From contig JACPCR010000121.1 of assembly GCA_016179685.1 (NCBI GenBank), positions 1-39,419 of the forward strand: DNA of 39,419 nucleotides, read 5' to 3'. Below, one piece after another: positions 30,067 to 37,980 of the stretch. Below the pieces are notes generated by a model. The model did no database searches. It was not told where the DNA came from and was given only the letters and a program-made list of their open reading frames with translations. Origin of the DNA: Planctomycetota bacterium. GTDB lineage: Bacteria > Planctomycetota > PUPC01 > JACPCR01. The position numbers and the translations under genes are program-made. The first letter of the stretch is position 1. Each line of letters starts with the position of its first letter.

Positions 30067-31329
30067 TTGGCCATCCACAACAGGTTTTCCATCGAACTCG
30101 TGACTCGAGATACGAAGTGGTTCATCGTCCTGGCTGCAGCGGCCCTGTTGCTCCAAGTGCTCGTGTTGCCTCACGCCGGCGTCACGACGCATCTCGGCCT
30201 GGCCTTGGGCCACCTGTTCCTCATTTCCATCGGAGTGACCTTCGTCTGGCCCGTGTCCAGACGCCGGTTCGCCGCTTATCTCGCCGGGTACGTGGCGCTG
30301 TTCGGGCTGAGCTGGGGCTACCCGCAGAAGGAACTGCTGATGATGCTCTTCGCCCTGCTCTATGCGGGCACGTTCCACTCGCCGCTGCTCTTCGGCATCT
30401 TTCTCATTTTCCATGTCTCCTTTGTGCTCTTCCCGCTCTATGCGCTGGCGGAATTCACCCTCGGCGTCCTGCTCTACACGGCCTTCTGGGCCATCGTGCG
30501 GGCGCGGCAGGGGCCTCTCGTCTCCATCTCTTTCCTCTGGGGTGCGGTGCTCGTCCTCTTCCTCTTGCTCCCCATCGCCCACCTCTGTTCTCTGGCCACG
30601 GTGCAGGATATCGCCTCGACCTGGAGCGGGAATCCGGACGTCCGGCGCGCCATCGGGCGGAGCGTAGCCACCTCGACGGTCGCCACGCTGGTCATTGCTG
30701 TTTTCGGAATCCCCTTTGCCTATGCCATGGCTCGGGCAGAATTCGCCGGAAAAAACCTCCTTCTGGCACTCCTGGATGTCCCGATCCTGATTCCCCAGCC
30801 TGTGATTGCCCTCGCCCTGCTCCAGGTGCTGGGCGAGAAATCGACCCTGGGCCACTGGCTCGAGCAGGCCTGGGGCCTGCGCTTCGCCGGTGAGCTGCCC
30901 GGGATCATCACCGCCCAGGTGGTCGTCAGCAGCCCCTTCCTTGTCCGGTCCGCCATCGCGGGCTTCCAAGAGGTGGACCCCCGCCTCGAGAAGGTCGCCC
31001 GTACCCTCGGCGCCCGACCCGTGTCCGCGTTCCGACTCGTCGCCCTGCCGCTCGCCCGGCGCGGCCTCCTGACCGGCCTCATTCTCGCCTGGGCCCGCAG
31101 CATCAGCGAGTTCGGCTCCGTCCTGATCCTTGCCGAGCATCCGGAGACCGCCCCGATCATGGTCTACCACCTGTTCATCCGGCACGGATTGCAGGAGCAG
31201 ACGATTCCGGCGGTCGTGCTCCTGGTCCTGGTCTGTCTGTGGATTTTTGCGGGTCTGCATCTCATGCGGCATTTCTGGAGCGGCGGAATCCTGGGAGGGC
31301 CACGCCTTGGCCGCACGGATACGGATTGA
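30067..31329 (+). CDS. wtpB: Tungstate/molybdate ABC transporter permease with extra N-terminal membrane domain (WtpB/ModB type)
   Basis: 420 residues. The C-terminal 250 (from about residue 165) form a standard WtpB/ModB permease with six segments. It includes the EAA loop EKVARTLGARPVSAFRLVALPLARRGLLTGLILAWARSISEFGS, which docks with the ATPase. The N-terminal 150 residues add about five further membrane segments absent from typical 230-280 residue family members. The frame opens at TTG 30067; a GTG at 30100 is possible, and both have weak ribosome-binding sites, so the true start is uncertain. It overlaps the ATPase gene by 23 bases. Confidence 0.82.
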   Translation: MAIHNRFSIELVTRDTKWFIVLAAAALLLQVLVLPHAGVTTHLGLALGHLFLISIGVTFVWPVSRRRFAAYLAGYVALFGLSWGYPQKELLMMLFALLYAGTFHSPLLFGIFLIFHVSFVLFPLYALAEFTLGVLLYTAFWAIVRARQGPLVSISFLWGAVLVLFLLLPIAHLCSLATVQDIASTWSGNPDVRRAIGRSVATSTVATLVIAVFGIPFAYAMARAEFAGKNLLLALLDVPILIPQPVIALALLQVLGEKSTLGHWLEQAWGLRFAGELPGIITAQVVVSSPFLVRSAIAGFQEVDPRLEKVARTLGARPVSAFRLVALPLARRGLLTGLILAWARSISEFGSVLILAEHPETAPIMVYHLFIRHGLQEQTIPAVVLLVLVCLWIFAGLHLMRHFWSGGILGGPRLGRTDTD

Positions 31330-32392
31330 GGGGCTCAGCCGGGCATGGGGGCGATTCTCCCTCCAGCAGATACACCTGGACATTGGGGCGGGGGAGTACT
31401 TCGTGCTCCTCGGCCCCATCGGCTCGGGCAAGACGCTCCTCCTCGAGATGCTCGCGGGCCTGCACACGCCGCAGCAAGGCCGGATTCTCCTGAATGGGAC
31501 GGACATCACGGGTCTCGAGCCCGAACACCGCCATTTCGGCCTGGTTTACCAGCATTCGATGCTTTTTCCCCACCTGGATGTTCAGGACAACATCGAGTTC
31601 GGCCTTCGATTTCAGGACCTGCCCGGCACGGAGAAGGAACGCCGCGTGCGCTTCCTGGCGCAGGCCCTGGGACTCGAGGGGCTGCTGGGACGGCGTCCGG
31701 CCACGCTCAGCGGAGGCGAACGGCAGAAAGTGGCTCTGGCCCGGGCCCTGGCCATTCAGCCCGCGGTTCTGCTCCTCGACGAGCCTCTCTCGCCCCTGGA
31801 TAGCCTTTCCAAGGAGGAACTCAGGGAACAACTCCTCAGGCTCCACCGGGAGCTCGGGACGACCACGCTGGACGTGACGCACGATCAATGGACCGCCCGC
31901 ATGCAGGCGGACCGCGTGGGTGTTCTTCAGGACGGCAAACTGCTCCAGGCTGGCCCCGTCGGCGAGGTCTTCGAAAGGCCGGGCTCGCGGTTCGTCGCCG
32001 AGTTTCTGGGCGTGGAGAATATCCTCGACGGCCGGTCGGTCCGCGAGGGACGCGGGGTCCGTGTGCGGCTCGCCTCCGGGCCCGAAATCTTCATTGAGGC
32101 CGCCCACGTGGGGGCCGTGTCGGTCTGCATCCGGCCCGAACGCATCCGCGTCCTCGCCGCGCCGCCGGAAAACGGATTGCCCGAGCCGTCTTGCCCCGCC
32201 TCTAATGTCCTGCCTGGTGTCATCCGGGAACTGAGCGACCGAGGCCCGATGGTGCGCGTGACGGTGGAGGCCGGCGCGACCTCCTGGCGTGCGTTGCTGG
32301 CCCGGGACGAGTTTCGCCGGCTGGACCGCACGGTGGGAGGCGAGGTCCATCTCGCCCTGCTGCCCGGGGAAATCCACGTCATCCCCAAGTGA
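31307..32392 (+). CDS. wtpC: Tungstate/molybdate ABC transporter ATP-binding protein (WtpC/ModC type)
   Basis: 361 residues. Walker A is GPIGSGKT (about residues 37-44), the signature LSGGERQKVALARAL, Walker B LLLDEPLSPLD and the switch histidine VTHD. A C-terminal TOBE-type domain follows (NVLPGVIRELSDRGPMVRVTVEA), as in ModC/WtpC. The TTG at 31307 is chosen: gggaggg lies 7 bases upstream, and an earlier in-frame start at 31130 would run through the permease gene and add a poorly coding peptide. Overlap with the permease implies translational coupling. It powers uptake of the oxyanion bound by the protein at 28959. Confidence 0.88.
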   Translation: MAARIRIEGLSRAWGRFSLQQIHLDIGAGEYFVLLGPIGSGKTLLLEMLAGLHTPQQGRILLNGTDITGLEPEHRHFGLVYQHSMLFPHLDVQDNIEFGLRFQDLPGTEKERRVRFLAQALGLEGLLGRRPATLSGGERQKVALARALAIQPAVLLLDEPLSPLDSLSKEELREQLLRLHRELGTTTLDVTHDQWTARMQADRVGVLQDGKLLQAGPVGEVFERPGSRFVAEFLGVENILDGRSVREGRGVRVRLASGPEIFIEAAHVGAVSVCIRPERIRVLAAPPENGLPEPSCPASNVLPGVIRELSDRGPMVRVTVEAGATSWRALLARDEFRRLDRTVGGEVHLALLPGEIHVIPK

Positions 32393-32512
32393 AGTTGAAA
32401 TTGAAAGCAAGAGATGGAACGCCTCTGGCTTCACGGAACACTTTTGGGCGCGCTTTCTTGACCCGCTGGACCCTGCCTTGACATCATAAAGGTCACCCGG
32501 GACAATCCGTTG

Positions 32513-33679
32513 ATGAACCCCGCCATTTCGGAGATGCCGGCTGCTCCGCCCCTCCTCACCTGCAACGCCGTCAGCAAGATATTTCAGATTTACGATCAGG
32601 GCTCTTCCTGGAAAATCCTCTTCGGGAACAGCGCGAGTGCCAGGTCCATCCTGGCCCTCGACCGTCTGACCCTCACGGTACCGAAGGGGAAGATGGTGGG
32701 CATATTGGGAAGGAATGGAGCTGGGAAAAGCACCCTTTTGAGAGTGCTGGGCGGGACCTATGCCGCCAGTTCGGGCGAGGTGCGATGCCGGGGCGACCTC
32801 GGCGGCATCTATGAGTTGGGAGGCATGGGAAACCCTTACCTCACGGGGGCCGAGTATGCGGAACGGTTTCTCCAGCTTCAGGGTGTTCCGCCTCGCCAGT
32901 TGAAGGAATTGGTAGCGGAGATTCGAGAATTCGCTGAGCTTGACGAGTTCTTTGAAATGCCGATCCGGACCTATTCCAGCGGCATGGCGGCCCGGTTGTA
33001 CTTTGCAGCCGCGACGGCGGTCGCCCATGACGTTTACCTGATCGATGAAGTCCTTTCGGTCGGGGACCAGCATTTCCAAAACAAATGCTGGCGGCGCATC
33101 CGGGACCGGCTCGGCCGTGGCGCCTCGGGCATCCTGGTCACGCACGACTGGACCGCCATCCTGAAGCTTTGCGAGGAAGCGCATATCATGGACCATGGAA
33201 GGATCATCCAATCCGGCCGAGCGGAGGACATCGTTCGTTCCTATTTGAACGTCCCGGCAGAGGGCTTCCAGGCTGGGGCGCAATTCGGGCCGGAGCTGGG
33301 CCAGACGCTGGTGGTCCCCGGGGAGCCCGCCCTCGAGATCGCCCTGCCCGTCGTCTTGACCCAGAATGTGCCCGTGGTGCTGCATTACTCGATCGAGTTC
33401 CTTCTCATCGGAGTCGGCTGGGAAATCATCGTGCTTTCCAATAACCTCCCGGTGGCAAACCAGATCGGAAAATACGTTGTCCGGTTGAGATTCCAGCCGG
33501 GGGTGATCGCTCCGGGAAGGTATTACCTGAACGCGGGGCTTTCTGCGCCATTGAGGCCCGGCCAACCCTTCGTAGGCTATGATGCGCGGGGCTGGCTTCA
33601 CGGGAATCGAATCGACCTTCTGGTCGAGGGGAGGGCTCGGAAGGGATGCGTGATGCTGCCGGTGAGCGTGAAGAAGTGA
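32513..33679 (+). CDS. Wzt-type ABC transporter ATP-binding protein (polysaccharide export), first of a pair
   Basis: A 388-residue ATPase. Walker A is GRNGAGKST (about 67-75), followed by YELGGMGNPYLTGAEYAERF, a Q-loop/lid region of the TagH/Wzt group. The signature is YSSGMAARLYFA and Walker B VYLIDEVLSVGD. The last 130 residues are a beta-rich C-terminal domain, typical of Wzt proteins that read the end of a finished O-antigen chain. Chosen start ATG 32513 (a TTG precedes it directly). It lies 120 bases after wtpC. The permease (Wzm) expected with such an ATPase is not in the window. Confidence 0.85.
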   Translation: MNPAISEMPAAPPLLTCNAVSKIFQIYDQGSSWKILFGNSASARSILALDRLTLTVPKGKMVGILGRNGAGKSTLLRVLGGTYAASSGEVRCRGDLGGIYELGGMGNPYLTGAEYAERFLQLQGVPPRQLKELVAEIREFAELDEFFEMPIRTYSSGMAARLYFAAATAVAHDVYLIDEVLSVGDQHFQNKCWRRIRDRLGRGASGILVTHDWTAILKLCEEAHIMDHGRIIQSGRAEDIVRSYLNVPAEGFQAGAQFGPELGQTLVVPGEPALEIALPVVLTQNVPVVLHYSIEFLLIGVGWEIIVLSNNLPVANQIGKYVVRLRFQPGVIAPGRYYLNAGLSAPLRPGQPFVGYDARGWLHGNRIDLLVEGRARKGCVMLPVSVKK

Positions 33680-33686
33680 AGCGAGC

Positions 33687-33726
33687 ACAGGCGTTCGGAA
33701 GTGCATTCCCTCTTCCGGACGCCTGT
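33687..33726. repeat. Hairpin (possible degenerate member E), likely terminator
   Basis: acaggcgttcggaa and ttccggacgcctgt pair with one mismatch over 14 bases. The loop region gtgcattccctc resembles the GTGCACTCCC of members C and D but lacks its inverse. Eight bases after the first Wzt stop, so it may weaken or end that transcript. Confidence 0.6.
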
Positions 33727-33767
33727 ACTCAAGGCAACCTCGGAGGAAGATGGAAACTCTGTCGGGA

Positions 33768-33940
33768 GCTTCTCAATACGTTCGGGGAGATGGGCCCGCC
33801 AGATTTCATAACCGATGATCATTCAGCATGACGGATTTTCGCAGCGAAGCCCGTAATTCATCCCGTTGGGAGGGCTTCGGCTGCGCTCACAACTCATGGA
33901 TTTGACCTGATCGTCCTCCCCGAACTTATTGAGAAGTTGC
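33768..33940. mobile_element. MITE-like element, copy 2
   Basis: Left end gcttctcaatacgttcgggg, right end ccgaacttattgagaagttgc. It is about 173 bp; copy 1 (25575-25781) is about 207 bp and inverted relative to it, with the interiors diverging most. The right end finishes 9 bases before the second Wzt ATG; its gagaag is the only ribosome-binding-like sequence in reach. Confidence 0.75.
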
Positions 33941-33948
33941 GGTATTCT

Positions 33949-35166
33949 ATGTCGCCGCGCATTGAAGTTTCTCACGCGACCAAGGTCTATACGACCTCAT
34001 CCACCGAGAGGACGATCTCCATCGCGAGAGCCTTCCTGTGGGGCGATCTGAAGAACAGGACCCAAGTCTCCTCCCGGGTCGCCGTCGATGACGTCTCCCT
34101 GTCCATCCAGTCCGGGGAGCGAGTGGGCATCATTGGCAGGAACGGGGCTGGGAAATCGACCCTGGTCCATCTGATCGCGGGCCTCACGGATTGCACCGGC
34201 GGCGAGGTCCGCGTGCAGGGACGCGTCACCGCGGTCATGACCCTGGGCCTGGGCCTCCGGGAAGACTTGACCGGGAGGGAGAACATCTACCTGGACGGCG
34301 AAGTTCAAGGCAGGACTCGCGGCGAGGTCGAGCAGGTCATCGAGGAAATCATCCAGTTTGCGGAGCTGGGTGAGTTCATCGATTATCCCCTGCGGACCTA
34401 CTCGACGGGCATGAAAGCTCGGCTGGCGTTCTCGATGCTGGTACACATTCAGCCCGAAATTCTGATCATCGATGAAATCCTGGCCGTCGGCGACGCCAAG
34501 TTCTCCTCGAAGGCCCAGAAAAAATTTCTGGAAATCTGCGAGCGAGGCATGATCCATGTTCTCGTCTCCCATAGCATGGCCAGCATCGTCGAGATGTGCA
34601 GCCGATGCCTCTGGATGGAGAAAGGCCGCGTGATCATGGATGGCGACCCTGCGGCGGTCACGGAGGCCTACCTGGAGAGCGTCCGGAGGGATGAGGAGGG
34701 CCAGTTGAAAAAAATTTACCGGCAGTTTGTCCGCGCGGAGTCGTTCGGACAGGGTTGCCAGGTCAGCCGGATCGATGTGACCTATGCGGGAGAGAGCGAG
34801 CCCCGAAACATCGTTGAAGCGCATTCCAAAGTCGAGTTCCATGTGGAACTGGAAATCGGTGACGGCGTGGAGATGCCGGATGCCATCATCCGGTGGACGC
34901 GGGGTGACGGGTTGCTCCTCGATGAGCGTCGAGTCGCCGAGTTTCTTGACGGGTCGGCCAGGCGGCAGCCGAGGAAGTTTCTTGTCCTTCAGATGTTCCC
35001 CCTCATCCTGGCCGCGGGGGTCTATGTCGTCGAGGTGAGCCTCGTCAGCGGGAATCAGGTGCTGGCCCGTCGGTCCACCATCTTTGAAGTCACGGTCCGT
35101 GTGCTCCCCATCGGGGGCCGGCCGATCCTGCTCTTCGATCCGGAATGGGAAGTGGAATCGAAATGA
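33949..35166 (+). CDS. Wzt-type ABC transporter ATP-binding protein, second of a pair
   Basis: A 405-residue ATPase related to the one at 32513. Walker A is GRNGAGKST (about 61-69), then VMTLGLGLREDLTGRENIYLDG, signature YSTGMKARLAFS, Walker B ILIIDEILAVGD, switch region VLVSHS. The C-terminal domain from about residue 255 is a Wzt-like beta fold. An in-frame TTG at 33937 lies inside the MITE end; ATG 33949 is preferred because the family starts at 'pRIEVshatKvY'. The stop overlaps the next start by ATGA. Two unlike ATPases next to each other suggest a heterodimer or two separate exporters. Confidence 0.85.
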   Translation: MSPRIEVSHATKVYTTSSTERTISIARAFLWGDLKNRTQVSSRVAVDDVSLSIQSGERVGIIGRNGAGKSTLVHLIAGLTDCTGGEVRVQGRVTAVMTLGLGLREDLTGRENIYLDGEVQGRTRGEVEQVIEEIIQFAELGEFIDYPLRTYSTGMKARLAFSMLVHIQPEILIIDEILAVGDAKFSSKAQKKFLEICERGMIHVLVSHSMASIVEMCSRCLWMEKGRVIMDGDPAAVTEAYLESVRRDEEGQLKKIYRQFVRAESFGQGCQVSRIDVTYAGESEPRNIVEAHSKVEFHVELEIGDGVEMPDAIIRWTRGDGLLLDERRVAEFLDGSARRQPRKFLVLQMFPLILAAGVYVVEVSLVSGNQVLARRSTIFEVTVRVLPIGGRPILLFDPEWEVESK

Positions 35167-35936
35167 CCGTGAAGAATCGACCGTTACTCATTCTCTTTGG
35201 AGGCAGGGATCGGGAAGGAATCATCCTGCGGCTGAAGTCACTCCACTACCCGATCCGGGCGGTCGTGGCGCCGGAGCGCGCCTCGGAGAAGCTGGTCCAA
35301 AGCCTGGCGCGAATCTCGATGGAAGGGCTGCGAGTCGTCCGATGCCGCAAGGCATCGCTGGTGCGGACCTTGGAAGAGTTTCGGGGGGACACTCTGCTGT
35401 CCATTGGTTTCCCTTATCTCCTGCCCCGCGCGGCGCTGGACCTGTTTCCCCTGTGTCTGAACGTCCATCCGACGCTGCTGCCGCAATACCGCGGGCCGAC
35501 CAGCGGGCCCTATATCCTCATGAACCGGGAAACCGAGTCCGGCTCGACCGTGCACCTGATCGACGAAGGGATGGACAGCGGGCCCATCGTTCTTCAGGCC
35601 AAGGCGACACTCTCCCGCTTCGATACGATCCGGTCCCTCCGTCGAAAAGTGTACTCCCTGGAACCGGACCTCGTCGTGCAGGCGCTGGAACGGCTGAAGG
35701 GCCCCGGCTTCCAGCCCGTGCCGCAGGATGAATCCCGTGCCTCGGTGTACCCGAAGGCGCGTACCCCGGCGGATTCGGAGATCGATCCTCGCCAGACACT
35801 GCTCGGCTTGTTCGATTTCATCCGGGCCTGCGATCCGGACGACTTTCCCGCGTTTTTTTACGTGGAGGGCCAGAAGGTCTGTATCCGCCTCTGGCGGCCG
35901 GATCGGCCGCAGGTGGACGGAGAGGACACTCTCTGA
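35163..35936 (+). CDS. Formyltransferase-family protein (sugar N-formyltransferase-like)
   Basis: 257 residues with the formyltransferase core: LNVHPTLLPQYRGPTSGPY holds the N-x-H pair and SGSTVHLIDEGMDSGPIV the catalytic aspartate, the triad that uses N10-formyltetrahydrofolate. Methionyl-tRNA formyltransferase is about 310 residues with a C-terminal domain that is missing here. Combined with the Wzt neighbours, N-formylation of an amino sugar for a surface polysaccharide is the best guess. The ATG at 35163 overlaps the previous stop; an earlier start at 35145 is possible. Confidence 0.78.
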   Translation: MTVKNRPLLILFGGRDREGIILRLKSLHYPIRAVVAPERASEKLVQSLARISMEGLRVVRCRKASLVRTLEEFRGDTLLSIGFPYLLPRAALDLFPLCLNVHPTLLPQYRGPTSGPYILMNRETESGSTVHLIDEGMDSGPIVLQAKATLSRFDTIRSLRRKVYSLEPDLVVQALERLKGPGFQPVPQDESRASVYPKARTPADSEIDPRQTLLGLFDFIRACDPDDFPAFFYVEGQKVCIRLWRPDRPQVDGEDTL

Positions 35937-35941
35937 AGGGC

Positions 35942-36961
35942 ATGAAACACCTGAGCGAGGACTGGACCGCCTATCAGGAGTACGTGAAGCAAAGTGAACA
36001 GGAGATGGCCCGGTCTCGTCGGCCGCCCTGGAGGGAGCTCTCCTGGTTGCTGGCCTTCCTCTACTGCATCTCCCTGGGAGTGCTGGCCGCTGCCGTCCGG
36101 GTGCTGGGCAGGGCTCGTCCGACAGCGCATCATGTCCGACTCACGGACGCTTATTTCTATGTGCCGGAGATGGCGCTCCACAAGGCTATCGAGATCGAAG
36201 CGCTCAAGAAGTGCGTCCCTCGCGGCCAGGGGCTCGACCTGGGATGTGGCAACGGCATCGTCGGGGGAATCTTGATTCAAACCGCTGGCCTGGACCCGCT
36301 GGTCGGAATCGACCTGTACCCCCATCAAGGCGCTCCCGCCTTGCAGAACGGTTACAGATATTTCATCGCCGGAAACATCCAGAGCCTGCCTTTCCATAAG
36401 GCATCCTTCGATTATGCGGTCTGTATCTGCGTGATCGAACACGTCCCGCAGCTCGAACAGGTCCTCCTCGAAGTCGGCCGGGTCGTCCGGCCGGGCGGCC
36501 GGTTCGCTTTTACCACCCCGTCTCCGCTCTTTCGGGAGAGCACGCTGGGACACCGGTTCTTCCGTTTCCTGGGCATGCGAAAGAGGGCGGAAGAGTTCAA
36601 GATTCTGAAAGATGTGCAGTCCATTCAATATCACTATCTTTCGGGTGATCAATGGCGGCAGGCCCTGGAGTCCGCGGGTTTCCAGGATGTCCAGGTACGC
36701 GGAATCTTCAGCCGAAAGCAGCTCCTGCTGTATGACCTGATGAATTTTCAGGTTCATTGCCTCAGGCTGTACTTTGCCGACAAGCTGTTCCTTTTCTTGT
36801 CGAAACGCTCGCTAGCGAACCGTGCGATGAAGTGGGCCTGTCTCGTCCTGAGCGCCCATTTTTCTCAGGTGGAGGTGAGAGACTCCGAGGCGACACACTA
36901 TTGCATCACGTGTTCAAGGAATCGAGACGAGAGTCCGTCGCCATTCCAAGAAACAGTTTAG
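35942..36961 (+). CDS. SAM-dependent methyltransferase with an N-terminal membrane segment
   Basis: 339 residues. The first 35 are basic, then residues 36-56 (LLAFLYCISLGVLAAAVRVL) form a membrane segment. The methyltransferase fold starts near 92: motif I LDLGCGNGIVGG, acidic end of strand two GIDLY, motif IV region FDYAVCICVIEHVP, and post-motif VVRPGGRFAFTTPSPLF, typical of the Methyltransf_11 group. A helical C-terminal 80 residues follow. It starts 5 bases after the formyltransferase stop and so belongs to the same operon. It probably modifies a lipid-linked sugar or glycan at the inner membrane. Confidence 0.8.
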   Translation: MKHLSEDWTAYQEYVKQSEQEMARSRRPPWRELSWLLAFLYCISLGVLAAAVRVLGRARPTAHHVRLTDAYFYVPEMALHKAIEIEALKKCVPRGQGLDLGCGNGIVGGILIQTAGLDPLVGIDLYPHQGAPALQNGYRYFIAGNIQSLPFHKASFDYAVCICVIEHVPQLEQVLLEVGRVVRPGGRFAFTTPSPLFRESTLGHRFFRFLGMRKRAEEFKILKDVQSIQYHYLSGDQWRQALESAGFQDVQVRGIFSRKQLLLYDLMNFQVHCLRLYFADKLFLFLSKRSLANRAMKWACLVLSAHFSQVEVRDSEATHYCITCSRNRDESPSPFQETV

Positions 36962-36965
36962 GTTC

Positions 36966-37231
36966 GGCGCCCCGAGCGCCTAATGAAATCTGCTGCGCCC
37001 TTCGGACACCGCGGATTTCAGAGCCCGGGTTGGGCCGGCGAAGCCGGCCCAACCCGGGCGCGTCAGCAAGAATCTCTAACTCAAGTTTCCCACTTCTGGG
37101 TTCATCTCGGAACATCTCCATTGAGCGCACGTCGGGATCGGGATTCGGATCGGGATGGAAAGAATTCTTATCCATTAGAGCGTAACTCAAACTTTAAACG
37201 TTTTTTCAAGTTTGGCGCCCCGAGCGCCTAA
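36966..37231. repeat. Cluster of palindromes after the methyltransferase gene
   Basis: ggcgccccgagcgcctaa occurs at 36966-36983 and again at 37214-37231 as direct copies. Between them are the second copy of the 28908 palindrome (36984-37020) and, at 37023-37059, a perfect 17-base stem with loop gaa whose arms begin gcccgggttgggccggc. The perfect stem is a good terminator candidate for the operon, though no U run follows. The rest of 36962-37504 holds no gene that I can support. Confidence 0.75.
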
Positions 37232-37504
37232 CGAGTCCCTCCCTGCCTACCGCACTGATAACCGTGGCATCACAGGAGCATTCCACATTCAAGAGATTTT
37301 CACCGGGTACTCGTGCTACCGAGCGGGAAGAAGTTGCAGGCTTAGATTTCTGTGATTCAGACGTAAGCGGGGAACTGGCCGCTCCCCAAGGCAGTTAGGC
37401 GGCCTATTTTAGCGGCCCAATTGGCGTTTGGCGCTTTTCAGAGGTCATTCTCCGGCCTCCCGGGTAGGGAGGTCGTTTTCGTCATTTTTTTCGAGGCATA
37501 GTAC

Positions 37505-37532
37505 TTGCAGTGCTTTCTTATTGTGATATAAT
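37505..37532 (+). promoter_or_regulatory. Sigma-70-type promoter of the insertion sequence
   Basis: ttgcag, a 16-base spacer and a perfect tataat. It lies 44 bases before the GTG of the helper gene, in AT-rich sequence unlike the surrounding DNA. Confidence 0.65.
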
Positions 37533-37575
37533 AAACATAACAATAAGATATGCCCACGAACACTGGAAGTCCTCC

Positions 37576-37980
37576 GTGAGCCCAAAATCAAGAAAAGCAC
37601 GTGCGAGCGTCCTCCGGCGCAAGCTCCATGAACTGGAGGGTCAACGCGAGGGGTGCCTCAAGGAACTGCTCGAACTCCGTGACCTCTTTGCCGCCTCACT
37701 CAGCACCGTGTATCGGACCTGCGGGAAGCCTTCCTGCGCTTGTACCAGGGGTCAACTCCACGGACCCTACTATTTCCTCTCCATCCAGTCGGCCGGTCGT
37801 AATGATCGTTACCACGTTTCGAAGGAAATCGCCCAACGGATGCAACCGGCTCTCGAACGATACCGGACCTTTATCCTCGGGCTGCGGCAGCTACGGTCCC
37901 TCGATCGCCAGGTCGAAAACCATGTTCGGAGGTTACAGAGGGTATGCGAGACACGTTCGATAAAATCCTTCACGACCTGA
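37576..37980 (+). CDS. DUF6788-type insertion-sequence helper protein
   Basis: 134 residues. A basic helical start is followed by VYRTCGKPSCACTRGQLHGPYYFLS, the 'rCGKpgCrCakGelHGPYyyls' block of DUF6788: three cysteines in a possible zinc site with a basic neighbourhood. Small genes of this kind lie before transposases of some IS4-like elements, and their role is unknown. GTG 37576 is chosen because the earlier GTG (37510) lies within the promoter; ggaag lies 6 bases upstream. Its 3' end overlaps the transposase start by 37 bases. Confidence 0.7.
   Translation: MSPKSRKARASVLRRKLHELEGQREGCLKELLELRDLFAASLSTVYRTCGKPSCACTRGQLHGPYYFLSIQSAGRNDRYHVSKEIAQRMQPALERYRTFILGLRQLRSLDRQVENHVRRLQRVCETRSIKSFTT

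Noticed and set aside
31130..31306. N-terminal extension of the ATP-binding protein
   Set aside because: It is a serine/arginine-rich shadow of the permease gene; a TTG with a strong ribosome-binding site lies at 31307.
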